Positions 51,462 to 60,153 of a stretch of 64,000 nt of DNA are shown in pieces. The stretch lies in the NCBI GenBank assembly GCA_963735495.1, contig CAVTLG010000002.1:1364001-1428000 (forward strand). The letters run 5' to 3'. The translations under genes and the position numbers were made by a program. The notes under the pieces were generated by a model that was given only the letters and a program-made list of their open reading frames with translations, was not told the origin of the DNA and did not search any database. How positions within the stretch are numbered: position 1 is the first letter of the stretch; each line of letters begins with the position of its first letter. This stretch comes from CAVTLG01 sp963735495. Lineage in GTDB: Bacteria > Chloroflexota > Ktedonobacteria > Ktedonobacterales > Ktedonobacteraceae.

Positions 51462-53398
51462 ATGCCACGACTGCTTTCAGTGAACGTTGGTCTGCCCCGC
51501 GACATCTCCTGGCGTGGGGAGACGGTGCGCACCGCCGTCTGGAAAGAGCCTGTGCAGGGTCGGTGCATGGTGCGGCGGCTCAACATCGATGGCGATAAGC
51601 AAGGAGACCTGACCGGGCACGGAGGAGAACAACGTGCGGTCTTCGTCTACCAGATGGAGTCCTATCATTACTGGGAGCATCAGCTCGGTCGCCATGGCTT
51701 CGTCTTCGGACAGTTCGGGGAGAATTTTACCGTTGAGGGTTTGTCCGATGAAGAGGTGTGCATCGGCGACCAGTACCGCATCGGTAGTGCTCTTTTTGAG
51801 GTGACGCAACCGCGCGTCACCTGTTACCGTGTTGGTATCCGTATGAACGAGCCCCAGATGGCTGCGCTACTGGTCGCACATAAGAAACCGGGCTTTTACC
51901 TGCGCGTGCTGCAAGAAGGCAAGGTGGAAGCAGGCGACGAGATTGTGAAGGTCGCCGATGGCGCTCTTCGGATGACCGTCGCGGAGATCGACGCGATGCT
52001 CTACCTGGGTCAGCATTCTCGTGAGCAACTGGAGCGTGCGCTGCGTCTTCCCGCCTTAAGTCCAGGGTGGAAGACGTCCTTCCAGGCCCTGCTAGAGCAG
52101 GTGTCGAGTGGGCAGACGACAGGAGGAAATCCTGGACTCACTCCGGCGAGCGGCCCGCCCCCGGCATGGCAGGGGTTCCGCCCCCTGCGGGTGTCCCGCA
52201 TTGAGCACGAGAGCAGGAGCATCGTCTCGCTAGCCCTCGTGCCAGCCGACGAGCAACCCCTCGCCGCTGCCCTGCCAGGCCAGTTCGTGGTGCTGCGTCT
52301 CCGGCCCAGGTCTGATATGCCGCCCCTCTTACGCAACTACTCGCTCTCTGACACGCCGAGTACTGATCACTACCGGGTGAGCGTCAAGCAAGAGCCGAAT
52401 GGTGCTGCCAGTACGTACATCCATACCCAGGTGCAGGTTGACGATGTGTTGGACGTGAGTGCGCCACGAGGCACCTTCATGCTCCGCCCTGGCCATACTC
52501 CCATTGTGCTGCTCAGTGCTGGCGTGGGGGCGACCCCGGTGCTGGCCATGCTGCATGCCCTCGCCGCCGAGGCATCGCCACGACAAGTGTGGTGGCTCTT
52601 CGGAGCACGCAACCGCGACGAACACCCTTTTGCGCAAGAGACACGCTGCCTCCTTCAGACGCTGCCCAACAGCCGCAGCTCCATCTTCTACAGTAGACCA
52701 GGTCAAGAGGACCGGCCTGGCCAGGACTTCGATGCTGCTGGACACCTCAATATGACGGCACTCAAAGAGCTTGGCGTGCCACACGAGGCGGCCTTCTATC
52801 TGTGTGGACCAGCCGCGTTCCTGCAAGATTTGACCAGCGGCCTCGCCGTCTGGGGTGTTCCCAGAGAACGTGTCCATACAGAGATATTCGGATCGATTCC
52901 ATCCAGCACACCTGGCGTGGTTGACACCGCACCGAGTCTTCCACCGCACCTGCCTGCTGGATCTCCCAGCACCGGGCCGCTGGTCTCGTTTGCTCGCAGT
53001 GGCCTCGTCGTCCACTGGGACCCCAGGTTCCAGAGTCTGCTCGAACTAGCCGAGGCTTGCGATGTGCCGGTGAGGTGGTCGTGCCGGACAGGGGTCTGTC
53101 ATAGCTGCGAAAGCGGGCTGATTGAGGGCCTCATAAGCTACCAACCAGAGCCACTCGAACGACCTGCCGACGGCATTGTATTACTTTGCTGTTCCCAACC
53201 TCGTGAGGAGGTCACGCTTGACCTGTGATGCTGTCGTCGCCGATCTGAAGTGAGATGCACCCGAACTTCCTCTGGAAGCCATCAGACGTGCAGAGGAAGT
53301 CTGAGAACCGTACACATTCTGTATTGACACATATGGCTCAATCTTTGCGAACACCGCTGTAGTGTGCCTTCGGCTCATCTGAATGCAAGGCAATATAA
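51007..53398. mobile_element. candidate 2.39-kb mobile segment carrying the MOSC-reductase gene
   Basis: Its two ends equal the two ends of the 80-bp repeat at 6211-6290, in the same order and orientation. Inside, a 28-base inverted block (51292-51319 and 53335-53362, one mismatch) flanks the gene. No transposase is encoded, and no clear target duplication is seen (5' side GCATG, other side ATATT), so movement must have been in trans or the pair could be cargo picked up between two repeats. Confidence 0.5.
51462..53228 (+). CDS. MOSC domain fused to a flavoreductase and 2Fe-2S ferredoxin
   Basis: A 588-residue fusion. Residues 1-220: MOSC domain with RRLNIDGDKQGDLTGHGGEQRAV, FGENFTVEG and the conserved Cys in QPRVTCYRVG, plus the 3-alpha bundle (YLGQHSREQLERALRLPALS) of YiiM type, binding molybdenum cofactor. 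Residues about 240-470: FAD/NAD-binding reductase (LRNYSLSD, PIVLLSAGVGATPVLAML, FYLCGPAAFL). Residues about 500-588: plant-type ferredoxin with Cys ligands SCRTGVCHSCESG plus a final Cys in LLCCSQP. Such fusions are thought to reduce N-hydroxylated or other substrates. ATG 51462 has AAAGGAG 8 bases upstream. It is clearly richer in G+C than its neighbours, and sits in a repeat-flanked segment. Confidence 0.9.
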   Translation: MPRLLSVNVGLPRDISWRGETVRTAVWKEPVQGRCMVRRLNIDGDKQGDLTGHGGEQRAVFVYQMESYHYWEHQLGRHGFVFGQFGENFTVEGLSDEEVCIGDQYRIGSALFEVTQPRVTCYRVGIRMNEPQMAALLVAHKKPGFYLRVLQEGKVEAGDEIVKVADGALRMTVAEIDAMLYLGQHSREQLERALRLPALSPGWKTSFQALLEQVSSGQTTGGNPGLTPASGPPPAWQGFRPLRVSRIEHESRSIVSLALVPADEQPLAAALPGQFVVLRLRPRSDMPPLLRNYSLSDTPSTDHYRVSVKQEPNGAASTYIHTQVQVDDVLDVSAPRGTFMLRPGHTPIVLLSAGVGATPVLAMLHALAAEASPRQVWWLFGARNRDEHPFAQETRCLLQTLPNSRSSIFYSRPGQEDRPGQDFDAAGHLNMTALKELGVPHEAAFYLCGPAAFLQDLTSGLAVWGVPRERVHTEIFGSIPSSTPGVVDTAPSLPPHLPAGSPSTGPLVSFARSGLVVHWDPRFQSLLELAEACDVPVRWSCRTGVCHSCESGLIEGLISYQPEPLERPADGIVLLCCSQPREEVTLDL

Positions 53399-53403
53399 AA
53401 ATA

Positions 53404-53442
53404 AAGGGACCTGTTGCCAGAGAAGATGGTAACAGGTCCCTT
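53404..53442. terminator. 16-bp hairpin after the MOSC segment
   Basis: AAGGGACCTGTTGCCA (53404-53419) pairs with TGGTAACAGGTCCCTT (53427-53442) with one G-T pair, 7-base loop. It lies just outside the segment and could stop transcripts from either side. Confidence 0.7.
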
Positions 53443-54007
53443 ACTGATAGTTGGGCTTGTAGGATATTTACATAATAACAAAAAACGTATGAAAGACTCA
53501 TAAAAAATACATTAAGATCGAATAAAAAATGTGATGTCTTGAAACGCAGCGCATAAAGCATTATGTCTAATTATTTGTGTAACGATGGTGAGAGACAGGA
53601 AACATCTTTAATCGAAATAGTATTTTAATGCCGTATCGCGAAGAAAGTTCTATTTAATATTGACAGGCCACAAAATATATGGTAAATAAAGTAGCATAAC
53701 CTTTAAATGTAAAAGTACAAAATTGCATGTATAACAACGATAGTATGCAGTGTTGCGGGTGCTGTAGAAAGATGTGTTTAAGGTGGATAGGGTGTTTCCT
53801 CTGGCTGTGATGCCTTTTTCTCTACGTTTTTTGCTGTGAATAGAGGGCCGAGGAGCCTATTGCGTATCTTGTTCGTACCTCCACTTGCTTTCACGATGGG
53901 GTGTGGTTGGATATAAGTGCGGGGAAAGCCAAAAAAACCTTCCGTTCAGTGCAGTAGCTTCAAGTGCCAGTGGAAGGGATTAAGCGTCAGAAAGTGAGAA
54001 TGCGCGA
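53443..54007. other. AT-rich gap before the exopolysaccharide cluster
   Basis: About 560 bases, clearly more AT-rich than the MOSC gene. No frame with a ribosome site is present and no long repeat. It probably carries the promoter of the flippase gene. Confidence 0.4.
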
Positions 54008-55633
54008 ATGAGTATAGATGATGGTCAGTATATTAACTTTTCTCTTGCTGAAGAAGATACCCAGGTCCTGCGATGCGTTATCAAGGTACCACTGCTTGAA
54101 CTTCCTGTGATACCTGGCATGCCAAAGAAGATCCGCCTCGAACGGTTGACACTTAGTAGGACAACCTCTGCTGTGCTGCGAGCGATCAGTCCGATGCATA
54201 TAGAGTCTCCTTTTGCATTCGTTGAGCAGACGCATGATCGGCTCCAGCACAGTACAGCAGTCATCAGCAGGCTACCCCAGCTCACTGACAACCAATGTGC
54301 TGCACCTCCTCCATGGGAAGCCCGAGTCATCCCTGAACTCGCAGTGGGCAGGCAAAAAATACGCGACCGCGTAAACTTTCAAAATATCTATCAGCAGGTT
54401 GTGGCTGATCCCCTTTATAGAAATTCTCTCTTTAATATGGCGAGCACATTCATACTTGGCGGATTGGGCTTCGTCTTTTGGATCATCATTGCGCGGCTGT
54501 ATCAGCCGGAAAATGTTGGTATTGCTACCACCCTTATCTCGCTCATGACGTTATTAAGCAGCTTTACCATTCTGGGGTTCAACTCAAGTTTAAATAGATA
54601 CCTGCCTAAATCTCCGCATAAAAATGCATTAATTAATTCCGCGTTTGTGATTGTAACAGGTATTACGCTGCTAGCTTCCGCTGTATTTTTTGGAGGATTA
54701 CAAGTATTTTCGCCACAATTACTCTTCTTACGCTCGAATATCTTCTATATTGGCTCATTTACCATTTTTGTGATTTTTTGCTCCTGGAATATCCTTATTG
54801 ACAATATTTTTATCGCTTTCAGAGCTGCCGGTAATATCTTCATAAAAAATAGTATGATGAGTATCTCAAAAATCATCCTGCCATTTGTACTGGTTGCATT
54901 TGCTGCCTATGGTATCTTTACCTCTGCTGCTGGCGCGCTGGTTTTAGGCGTACTTATCAGTCTGATGATACTGCTGCTCAAATTTAAAATCAGGCCCTCA
55001 ATGGCGGTCGATGTGGCCTTGATAAAAGAGACCCTGGCATATTCGTTCACGAACTATATCGTCGATTTCATGTTGGTTATGCCATCACTTGTATTACCTG
55101 TAATAATATTAAATATACTATCGGCAACGTATGCCGCATATTATTACGTTGCTTCGATGATTCAAAATATGTTGCTCGTTATTCCCTTAGCTGCTGCCCA
55201 GGCATTACTCACGGAGGGCTCGTATGACGAGTCTGACCTAAAAAAACACGCGAAAAAAGCGCTGACAACGATTGTGATAATCCTGATGCCAGCCATGTTT
55301 AGCGTTGTTTTTGGTGGAAATATACTATTGCAGTTTTTTGGCAAGAATTATGCCCGTGAGGCTTTACAATTTTTGCAGCTCTATAGTGTTTCTACAATGT
55401 TTACAGCCCTGCTCCTTATATCTAATGCGATTATGAACGTAAAGCATCAGCGAAAATCGCTCATCATGTCGAATGTAATTGCAGCCGTCTTGACGTTATG
55501 GCTATCGTACGCCTTTATCTCTGAGGGATTAGTGGGCATTGGATGGGGTTGGATGCTTGGGCAAGCCATGGCAGGATTACTGTCGCTCTTTTTTATCATT
55601 CGTAACATTTACCTGGAACATGGAAGAAGGTAG
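54008..55633 (+). CDS. polysaccharide flippase (Wzx/MATE-like)
   Basis: A 541-residue membrane protein with about twelve to fourteen hydrophobic segments from residue 130 on. The start of that part, FNMASTFILGGLGFVFWIIIARLYQPENVGIATTLISLM, is the typical oligosaccharide-flippase entry (Rx-Y-x-P-E-x-V-G). It should flip lipid-linked sugar units across the membrane. The first 125 residues are unusual: polar, without domain, so this is either a real extension or the true start is later, though no better site is seen. The GH5-like gene starts 8 bases after the stop. Confidence 0.85.
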   Translation: MSIDDGQYINFSLAEEDTQVLRCVIKVPLLELPVIPGMPKKIRLERLTLSRTTSAVLRAISPMHIESPFAFVEQTHDRLQHSTAVISRLPQLTDNQCAAPPPWEARVIPELAVGRQKIRDRVNFQNIYQQVVADPLYRNSLFNMASTFILGGLGFVFWIIIARLYQPENVGIATTLISLMTLLSSFTILGFNSSLNRYLPKSPHKNALINSAFVIVTGITLLASAVFFGGLQVFSPQLLFLRSNIFYIGSFTIFVIFCSWNILIDNIFIAFRAAGNIFIKNSMMSISKIILPFVLVAFAAYGIFTSAAGALVLGVLISLMILLLKFKIRPSMAVDVALIKETLAYSFTNYIVDFMLVMPSLVLPVIILNILSATYAAYYYVASMIQNMLLVIPLAAAQALLTEGSYDESDLKKHAKKALTTIVIILMPAMFSVVFGGNILLQFFGKNYAREALQFLQLYSVSTMFTALLLISNAIMNVKHQRKSLIMSNVIAAVLTLWLSYAFISEGLVGIGWGWMLGQAMAGLLSLFFIIRNIYLEHGRR

Positions 55634-55641
55634 GCCAGCAC

Positions 55642-57084
55642 ATGACCAAAAAGTCTCTAAAAAAACGCAAAAGATGGTTTATCTTGCTTGTTAGTTTCTG
55701 CGCGTTGATGAGCCTCACTGCGTGCACTCTTTATCCCTATCTAAGCATGCATCTGGTCTTGAATATGCTGCCCGACTTACTTGCTCCCGCTAACAGTGCA
55801 TCGACGCTCTATGGTGAAAACATCGATATGAGCCAGATTCTGCCCACATCGCAGCACTATGTTGTCAATAGTAAAGGCCAGGATCTTATCGATATTGCCG
55901 CTGAACTGGGGATTAAACTCGTGCGCATAACGAATGCTGTGCGCAGCTTTAATAACAATGCGGATTCTGTGTATACGGGAGAACAGTGGGATCAAGTACT
56001 CGCAAAGATGCAAAGCAAAGGTATTAAGGCGATCATTCTTATAGAGACCGCCAGCACCAATGGAGCTTATTATACTCCTCAGATACAGCCGGTCTATCTG
56101 CACCTGGTACAAGAATATATTGATAGTGGCGTTTTTTCTAATCCAGATGTCTATGCTGTGGACATTAAGAATGAGCCGCTATTAACAGACGCAAATCTTA
56201 GCATGCTTCAGACGGCCCATGCGATGATTAAGGCAAAGTACCCGGATCTGAAGCAAACGGTTGGATGGTGGGCAACACCTGAAGCGCCCGCAGATCCGTA
56301 TAACCCGAATGAATACAATTGGTCAGATTATACTGCCGGTCAAAAACTAGCTCCTCTAATTGATTTTTATTCTATTCATATGTATCAGCTTGATACTGAT
56401 AATTTGGGGCTGCGTTTGAGTCCTGATCTGAAAGCAAAAGTGTTTTTGTCGCGGGTCGAGCATGGCTTACAGACCAAAAAGCCAATCCTGATAGAGGAAT
56501 TTGGGGAAGCCAATGGCGATGCTGTGAGTGATCAGGATACCATTGGCAGTCCACAGTTACAAGCAAACATTTACCAAGGGGTGTATCAAGCCTTAAAAGA
56601 AATGCACAGCAGTCAGATAATTGGTGTCGTTGCCTTTGATTTTTATAGCCGCGATCAATATCCAGATGCCTGGGCGATAGTGAAAGAGCATGGGAATTAT
56701 CTCTTCCCGGCGGCATACATCCTGCAAGAATATGCTTCAGACGAAAATAATTCCTCTCTCCAGGCCGCAACAGTTGTTACTTCACAGAGCTATCTGGTGG
56801 AAAATGCCGCTAATCAGATCACAAGAAATCTACACGTATCTGATCGCATTGGTCTTAAACTTCAGCTAGATAACAGCAACAATTACTCCCTTTCCCTGAG
56901 TGCGTATGGTGTATTACAGCCGATAGAGTTATTTCATTATGATCCTGTATCGTATGCATATTATGCCGTGTATCAAGCTGTCAATAAGGGAAGTGTACAG
57001 CTTGCTATTATTGCTCAGACGAATGACATAACAGGCACCGTTGCTCCCACTTCTGTGTATACGCTAACGATGGCTGTCCAGTAA
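55642..57084 (+). CDS. GH5-like glycoside hydrolase lipoprotein
   Basis: A 480-residue exported protein. After a basic start comes a hydrophobic core ending in SLTAC, a lipobox, so it is likely anchored outside the membrane. The catalytic (beta/alpha)8 barrel shows ELGIKLVRITN, the acid/base in YAVDIKNEPLL (NEP), FYSIHMYQL, and the nucleophile in KPILIEEFGEAN. A C-terminal part of about 120 residues is beta-rich. This resembles GH5-type endoglucanases or mannanases. Being 8 bases after the flippase gene, it probably trims or releases the exopolysaccharide. Confidence 0.85.
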   Translation: MTKKSLKKRKRWFILLVSFCALMSLTACTLYPYLSMHLVLNMLPDLLAPANSASTLYGENIDMSQILPTSQHYVVNSKGQDLIDIAAELGIKLVRITNAVRSFNNNADSVYTGEQWDQVLAKMQSKGIKAIILIETASTNGAYYTPQIQPVYLHLVQEYIDSGVFSNPDVYAVDIKNEPLLTDANLSMLQTAHAMIKAKYPDLKQTVGWWATPEAPADPYNPNEYNWSDYTAGQKLAPLIDFYSIHMYQLDTDNLGLRLSPDLKAKVFLSRVEHGLQTKKPILIEEFGEANGDAVSDQDTIGSPQLQANIYQGVYQALKEMHSSQIIGVVAFDFYSRDQYPDAWAIVKEHGNYLFPAAYILQEYASDENNSSLQAATVVTSQSYLVENAANQITRNLHVSDRIGLKLQLDNSNNYSLSLSAYGVLQPIELFHYDPVSYAYYAVYQAVNKGSVQLAIIAQTNDITGTVAPTSVYTLTMAVQ

Positions 57085-57251
57085 CTATGCTGATCCGGTA
57101 TAACCTCGTGTAGGGACCGAGCGCGATATCTTTTGCTACACTTAGGGACTCTGTTGGCGAATGGCATTGAAAGAGATAGGGAAAAGGTGGCAAATGAGGA
57201 GAAGGAAGCGAAGAAGCAAGCAGGGATGTAGACAAGAGACAGGAGAAACGC

Positions 57252-57294
57252 AAAACAAGAAGCCACTCTTTGGATAAGGACGGCTTCTTGTTTT
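57252..57294 (+). terminator. rho-independent terminator after the GH5-like gene
   Basis: AAAACAAGAAGCC (57252-57264) pairs with GGCTTCTTGTTTT (57282-57294); 13-base stem, 17-base loop, and the last four T. It closes the flippase-GH5 transcript, and may serve the converging gene also. Confidence 0.85.
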
Positions 57295-57319
57295 CAGGGA
57301 CAACTCAATAGCGTTGATC

Positions 57320-57679
57320 TTACTCGCTCTCTCGATGCGGAGAAAGGGGGGTGGGTGGTGCAAATCCCTCACTCCGTAAAAACGCTTTCACATCAGTGAC
57401 TCCCGTAATGTGGAGCCAGACTGGTCCTTGATTTGGCTCCATCTCTAGTTTGAAGTAAAAGAAAGGACAACAGAGGCGTTCGTAGCGAAGAAACGCCACT
57501 ACCGTTTGCAAAAGGTCAGTCTCATCGGCAAGCCGCAAGGCATAGCCGGTTTCGAGTTCTCGTACTTCTTGAACTGAGGTAAAGATGCGTTTGGTGTTGG
57601 CTTGATGCAGAGGTCGAACCTCTTGCGGAATGGCTGTGCTATTGCATGCCAGGACCGGGTCAGATGGCTGAAATAACAT
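57320..57679 (-). CDS. small conserved protein with a CCPFF motif
   Basis: A 119-residue protein of a family without assigned function: VREL-ETGYALRLADETDLL then FLRYERLCCPFFYFKLEMEPNQGPVWLHITG and VKAFLRSEGF. The pair of Cys in RxCCPFF is its mark; related proteins are often found close to mercury or arsenic genes, but no such genes lie here. The ATG 57679 is preferred as AAAGGAG precedes it by 10 bases; the frame runs 60 bases further up. It is convergent with the GH5-like gene. Confidence 0.75.
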   Translation of the reverse strand: MLFQPSDPVLACNSTAIPQEVRPLHQANTKRIFTSVQEVRELETGYALRLADETDLLQTVVAFLRYERLCCPFFYFKLEMEPNQGPVWLHITGVTDVKAFLRSEGFAPPTPLSPHRESE

Positions 57680-57787
57680 GGCTGAAATCTCCTTTTGTCT
57701 TGCATATTTCTTGTCCCAAGCATACGACTTCAAGTTCACTTGAAGTCAAGAGGGAAAGGAAAACTATCTTCATCTGGGAGAATGCCT

Positions 57788-58402
57788 TCAAGAATACCAG
57801 TAACAGACAATCTGCTCTGCGTCGTGCTGTCCTTGCGAGGTGTTCAGGTAATGCCCGCCAGATGGTTGAATTTTGCGTATCACACGTGCTGGCACACCGC
57901 CCACGATGGTATAGGCAGGCACATCGTGCGTCACGACCGCGTTGGCTCCGATCACGGCATTATCGCCTATATGGACGCCTCCAAGGATAGTCGCCTTCGC
58001 TCCTACCCAGACGTTACGCCCAATGCTAATCGGCTTTGCGAGCAGGCCGCGATCCTGTATAGGATCAGAACCTGTAGTGACGACATGTGTCTCGTCGTGA
58101 ATGGATACCCCTTCACCGAAGATAGAATAGTCGCCAATGGTCAATTCCTCATGTACCGATATATGGCAGTGGTGCTGAAAAAAGACACGATCACCTATCG
58201 TAACCTTGCCATAAAATCTGCCAGTAAAACTGCGCGTGAAATAGACACGACGTGCGAAATGGAGACGCGCTTTCGCATCAATGTAGAAGCGACTTCGCGG
58301 TCCAATGCAGCAACGGTGCGCGAATAGCCTGGGAAAGCGCAAACACCATCGTATATAATGGATACGATATTCTATATGATCGAAAATTTCTTCCAGTGTC
58401 AT
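57788..58402 (-). CDS. hexapeptide-repeat acetyltransferase
   Basis: A 204-residue left-handed beta-helix acetyltransferase of the WcaF/Maa type. Hexapeptide turns: VTIGDRVFFQHHCHIS, LTIGDYSIFGEGVSIHD, IGRNVWVGAKATILGGVHIGDNAVIGANAVV, closing with VPAYTIVGGVPARVIR. The catalytic His is in ISVHEELTIGD or the later SIHDETH. It probably acetylates a sugar of the polymer. It overlaps the GT2 gene by 4 bases, with GGAGG 5 bases before ATG 58402. Confidence 0.92.
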   Translation of the reverse strand: MTLEEIFDHIEYRIHYIRWCLRFPRLFAHRCCIGPRSRFYIDAKARLHFARRVYFTRSFTGRFYGKVTIGDRVFFQHHCHISVHEELTIGDYSIFGEGVSIHDETHVVTTGSDPIQDRGLLAKPISIGRNVWVGAKATILGGVHIGDNAVIGANAVVTHDVPAYTIVGGVPARVIRKIQPSGGHYLNTSQGQHDAEQIVCYWYS

Positions 58403-59799
58403 ATGTTCCTCCTTAGCATGCGTTGAGCTTGAAGTGCTCGCGTGCTTTTTATATAGGCAATAGACCCATAGCAGGCTCCCATAAACTTGATGAGAGTTAA
58501 TGCTCCAGGGTAACGTGTTGATTTGCCGGCGCTTTTGCGCCCTGCTCCTGACAACTGCAGAAATTGTCGGGCTAAAAAGGTGGACAAAATGTCGTAAGGA
58601 GTTCTTGTCAGCAGATCAAGCCATAAGATAGGATAGCGTAGGAGCATGTGTATCAGATAAGCAATAAAGCCAGTGCCGTAGGCAAAGACTTGTTTGCGCA
58701 ATTTAGCAGAGTCGCGGCGATGAAGATGATGGATCAGCGCTGCTGGCTGATAGGCTAATATTTTGTTGTGCATAATAACGTGTAAAAAGAACGCGATATC
58801 TTCTCCGGCCATAGCAGGTGATCCCGCGCCCAGAGCGACATCGAAACCACCAATGCCACGCAGAAAATCCGCTTTCGCAGCCATGTTTGCACCATGCCCA
58901 CAGAGATCTCCTCTATAAAGGTGTTTATAGCGTGTCTTCTGATCAAAGGAGCGGGGAACGAATTTAGCATTCACTTGCCCATTTTCCAGCCTGCTGACAT
59001 TCTCAAACCAGAGTTGTGCCGGCGTATTCAATTCTAATGGCAACGTATAACCTGTCACACAAACAATTTCGCGAGATTGTGCAAAAGCTTGCGCACATTG
59101 TGCCAACCAATAGGTGTCTACTACAACATCGTCATCTGTAAATGCCAGTATTTCTCCGCGAGCTTCATACATGCCACGGTTGCGCGCGTAAGAAATGCCG
59201 GGCCTATTTTCGCGCACATAACGCAGGTTTGCAACGTGTTGATAGGTCTTCTGGACGAGATCGGCTGTTGCCTGGCTGGCTGGTGCATTATCGACAATAA
59301 TAATTTCGTAGCGGGGATAATGCATTTTTACAAGAGCATCTATGCACATTGTCAGGCTCTCGGGACGATCACGAGTAGGAACAATTACGCTCGCAAAGGG
59401 AGGATCTGCTAAAAAGCGCTCTCTTTCCACGATACAGTGAGGCAAATCATCATAGGGCAGACCCTCTACGTGTATCTCATCAACGGGAGATAAACCATCT
59501 TGTTCCAGGTGATGGAGAAGCGCACGCTGAAAGGTATGCCAGATCGCAGGTGCATAGTCCTCTGGCAACAACTCGTCAGATAGAAATTGGAATTGGAGTA
59601 TGCCAAGTGGCTGAGTATGCAAACGAATAAGACAAAATATGCGTGTGTAACGCGTCTGAGTCTCATTATCGCAGGCCGTTAGAATGGGTAGCCGCTGACT
59701 TAATTCAATCTCTAGAACACGCGCTGCGGCAGGTGGCACGGGTAGACTCAAAGCCCCACCCTCATGAGACTCATCTGATATGGGCCCTGTTACTGACAT
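58399..59799 (-). CDS. family 2 glycosyltransferase
   Basis: A 466-residue GT-A enzyme. Residues about 130-380 hold the GT2 domain: ASVIVPTRDRPESLTMCIDALVKM, DNAPAS, and the metal motif AFTDDDVVVD. The first 130 residues are an extra domain without a name, and the last 80 have one or two hydrophobic segments, as in membrane-bound GT2. It adds a sugar to the polymer or its lipid carrier. Its stop overlaps the acetyltransferase start. Confidence 0.93.
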   Translation of the reverse strand: MSVTGPISDESHEGGALSLPVPPAAARVLEIELSQRLPILTACDNETQTRYTRIFCLIRLHTQPLGILQFQFLSDELLPEDYAPAIWHTFQRALLHHLEQDGLSPVDEIHVEGLPYDDLPHCIVERERFLADPPFASVIVPTRDRPESLTMCIDALVKMHYPRYEIIIVDNAPASQATADLVQKTYQHVANLRYVRENRPGISYARNRGMYEARGEILAFTDDDVVVDTYWLAQCAQAFAQSREIVCVTGYTLPLELNTPAQLWFENVSRLENGQVNAKFVPRSFDQKTRYKHLYRGDLCGHGANMAAKADFLRGIGGFDVALGAGSPAMAGEDIAFFLHVIMHNKILAYQPAALIHHLHRRDSAKLRKQVFAYGTGFIAYLIHMLLRYPILWLDLLTRTPYDILSTFLARQFLQLSGAGRKSAGKSTRYPGALTLIKFMGACYGSIAYIKSTRALQAQRMLRRNI

Positions 59800-59885
59800 A
59801 AAAAACCTCTCTTTGAGTAGTACGTGTTACAATGATCATCTGAAGTAGATTGGATACTATAGACGAAAGAAATACTGTGCTGTGC

Positions 59886-60097
59886 ATAACTGTTTAGGTC
59901 GGCGAGGAGGTGAGAGATCGCGTAGGGACAATCCCTTGCGGTTGTCCAGGATAGGTGCAAGACCGGATGGGCCGCCGCCAGGGACGCCAAGACCTTTTTC
60001 CCCGTTCCACTAAAGCCGAAGGTTACGAAAAAGGTCTTGGCTCGGCCCCTACGCGAGCTTCCACGGTTCTGAAATGTTGTCTCACCTGAGTAGTTAT
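59886..60097. mobile_element. second full-length miniature element (inverted copy of 29000-29203)
   Basis: Read on the minus strand it matches the element at 29 kb nearly throughout: start ATAACTACTCAGG, GAACCGTGGAAGCTCGCGTA, the CCAAGACCTTTTT palindrome, CGTCCCTGGCGGCGGCCC, and the GACAACC hairpin. The far end has drifted (ATAACTGTTTAGG). No matching target duplication is left, so it is older. It lies between the GT2 and DUF2206-like genes. Confidence 0.8.
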
Positions 60098-60153
60098 CGC
60101 CGTTCTTTGACATTTTCCTGTTCCTTGCTGCGAGCCGAAAAAAAGCAGGATGC

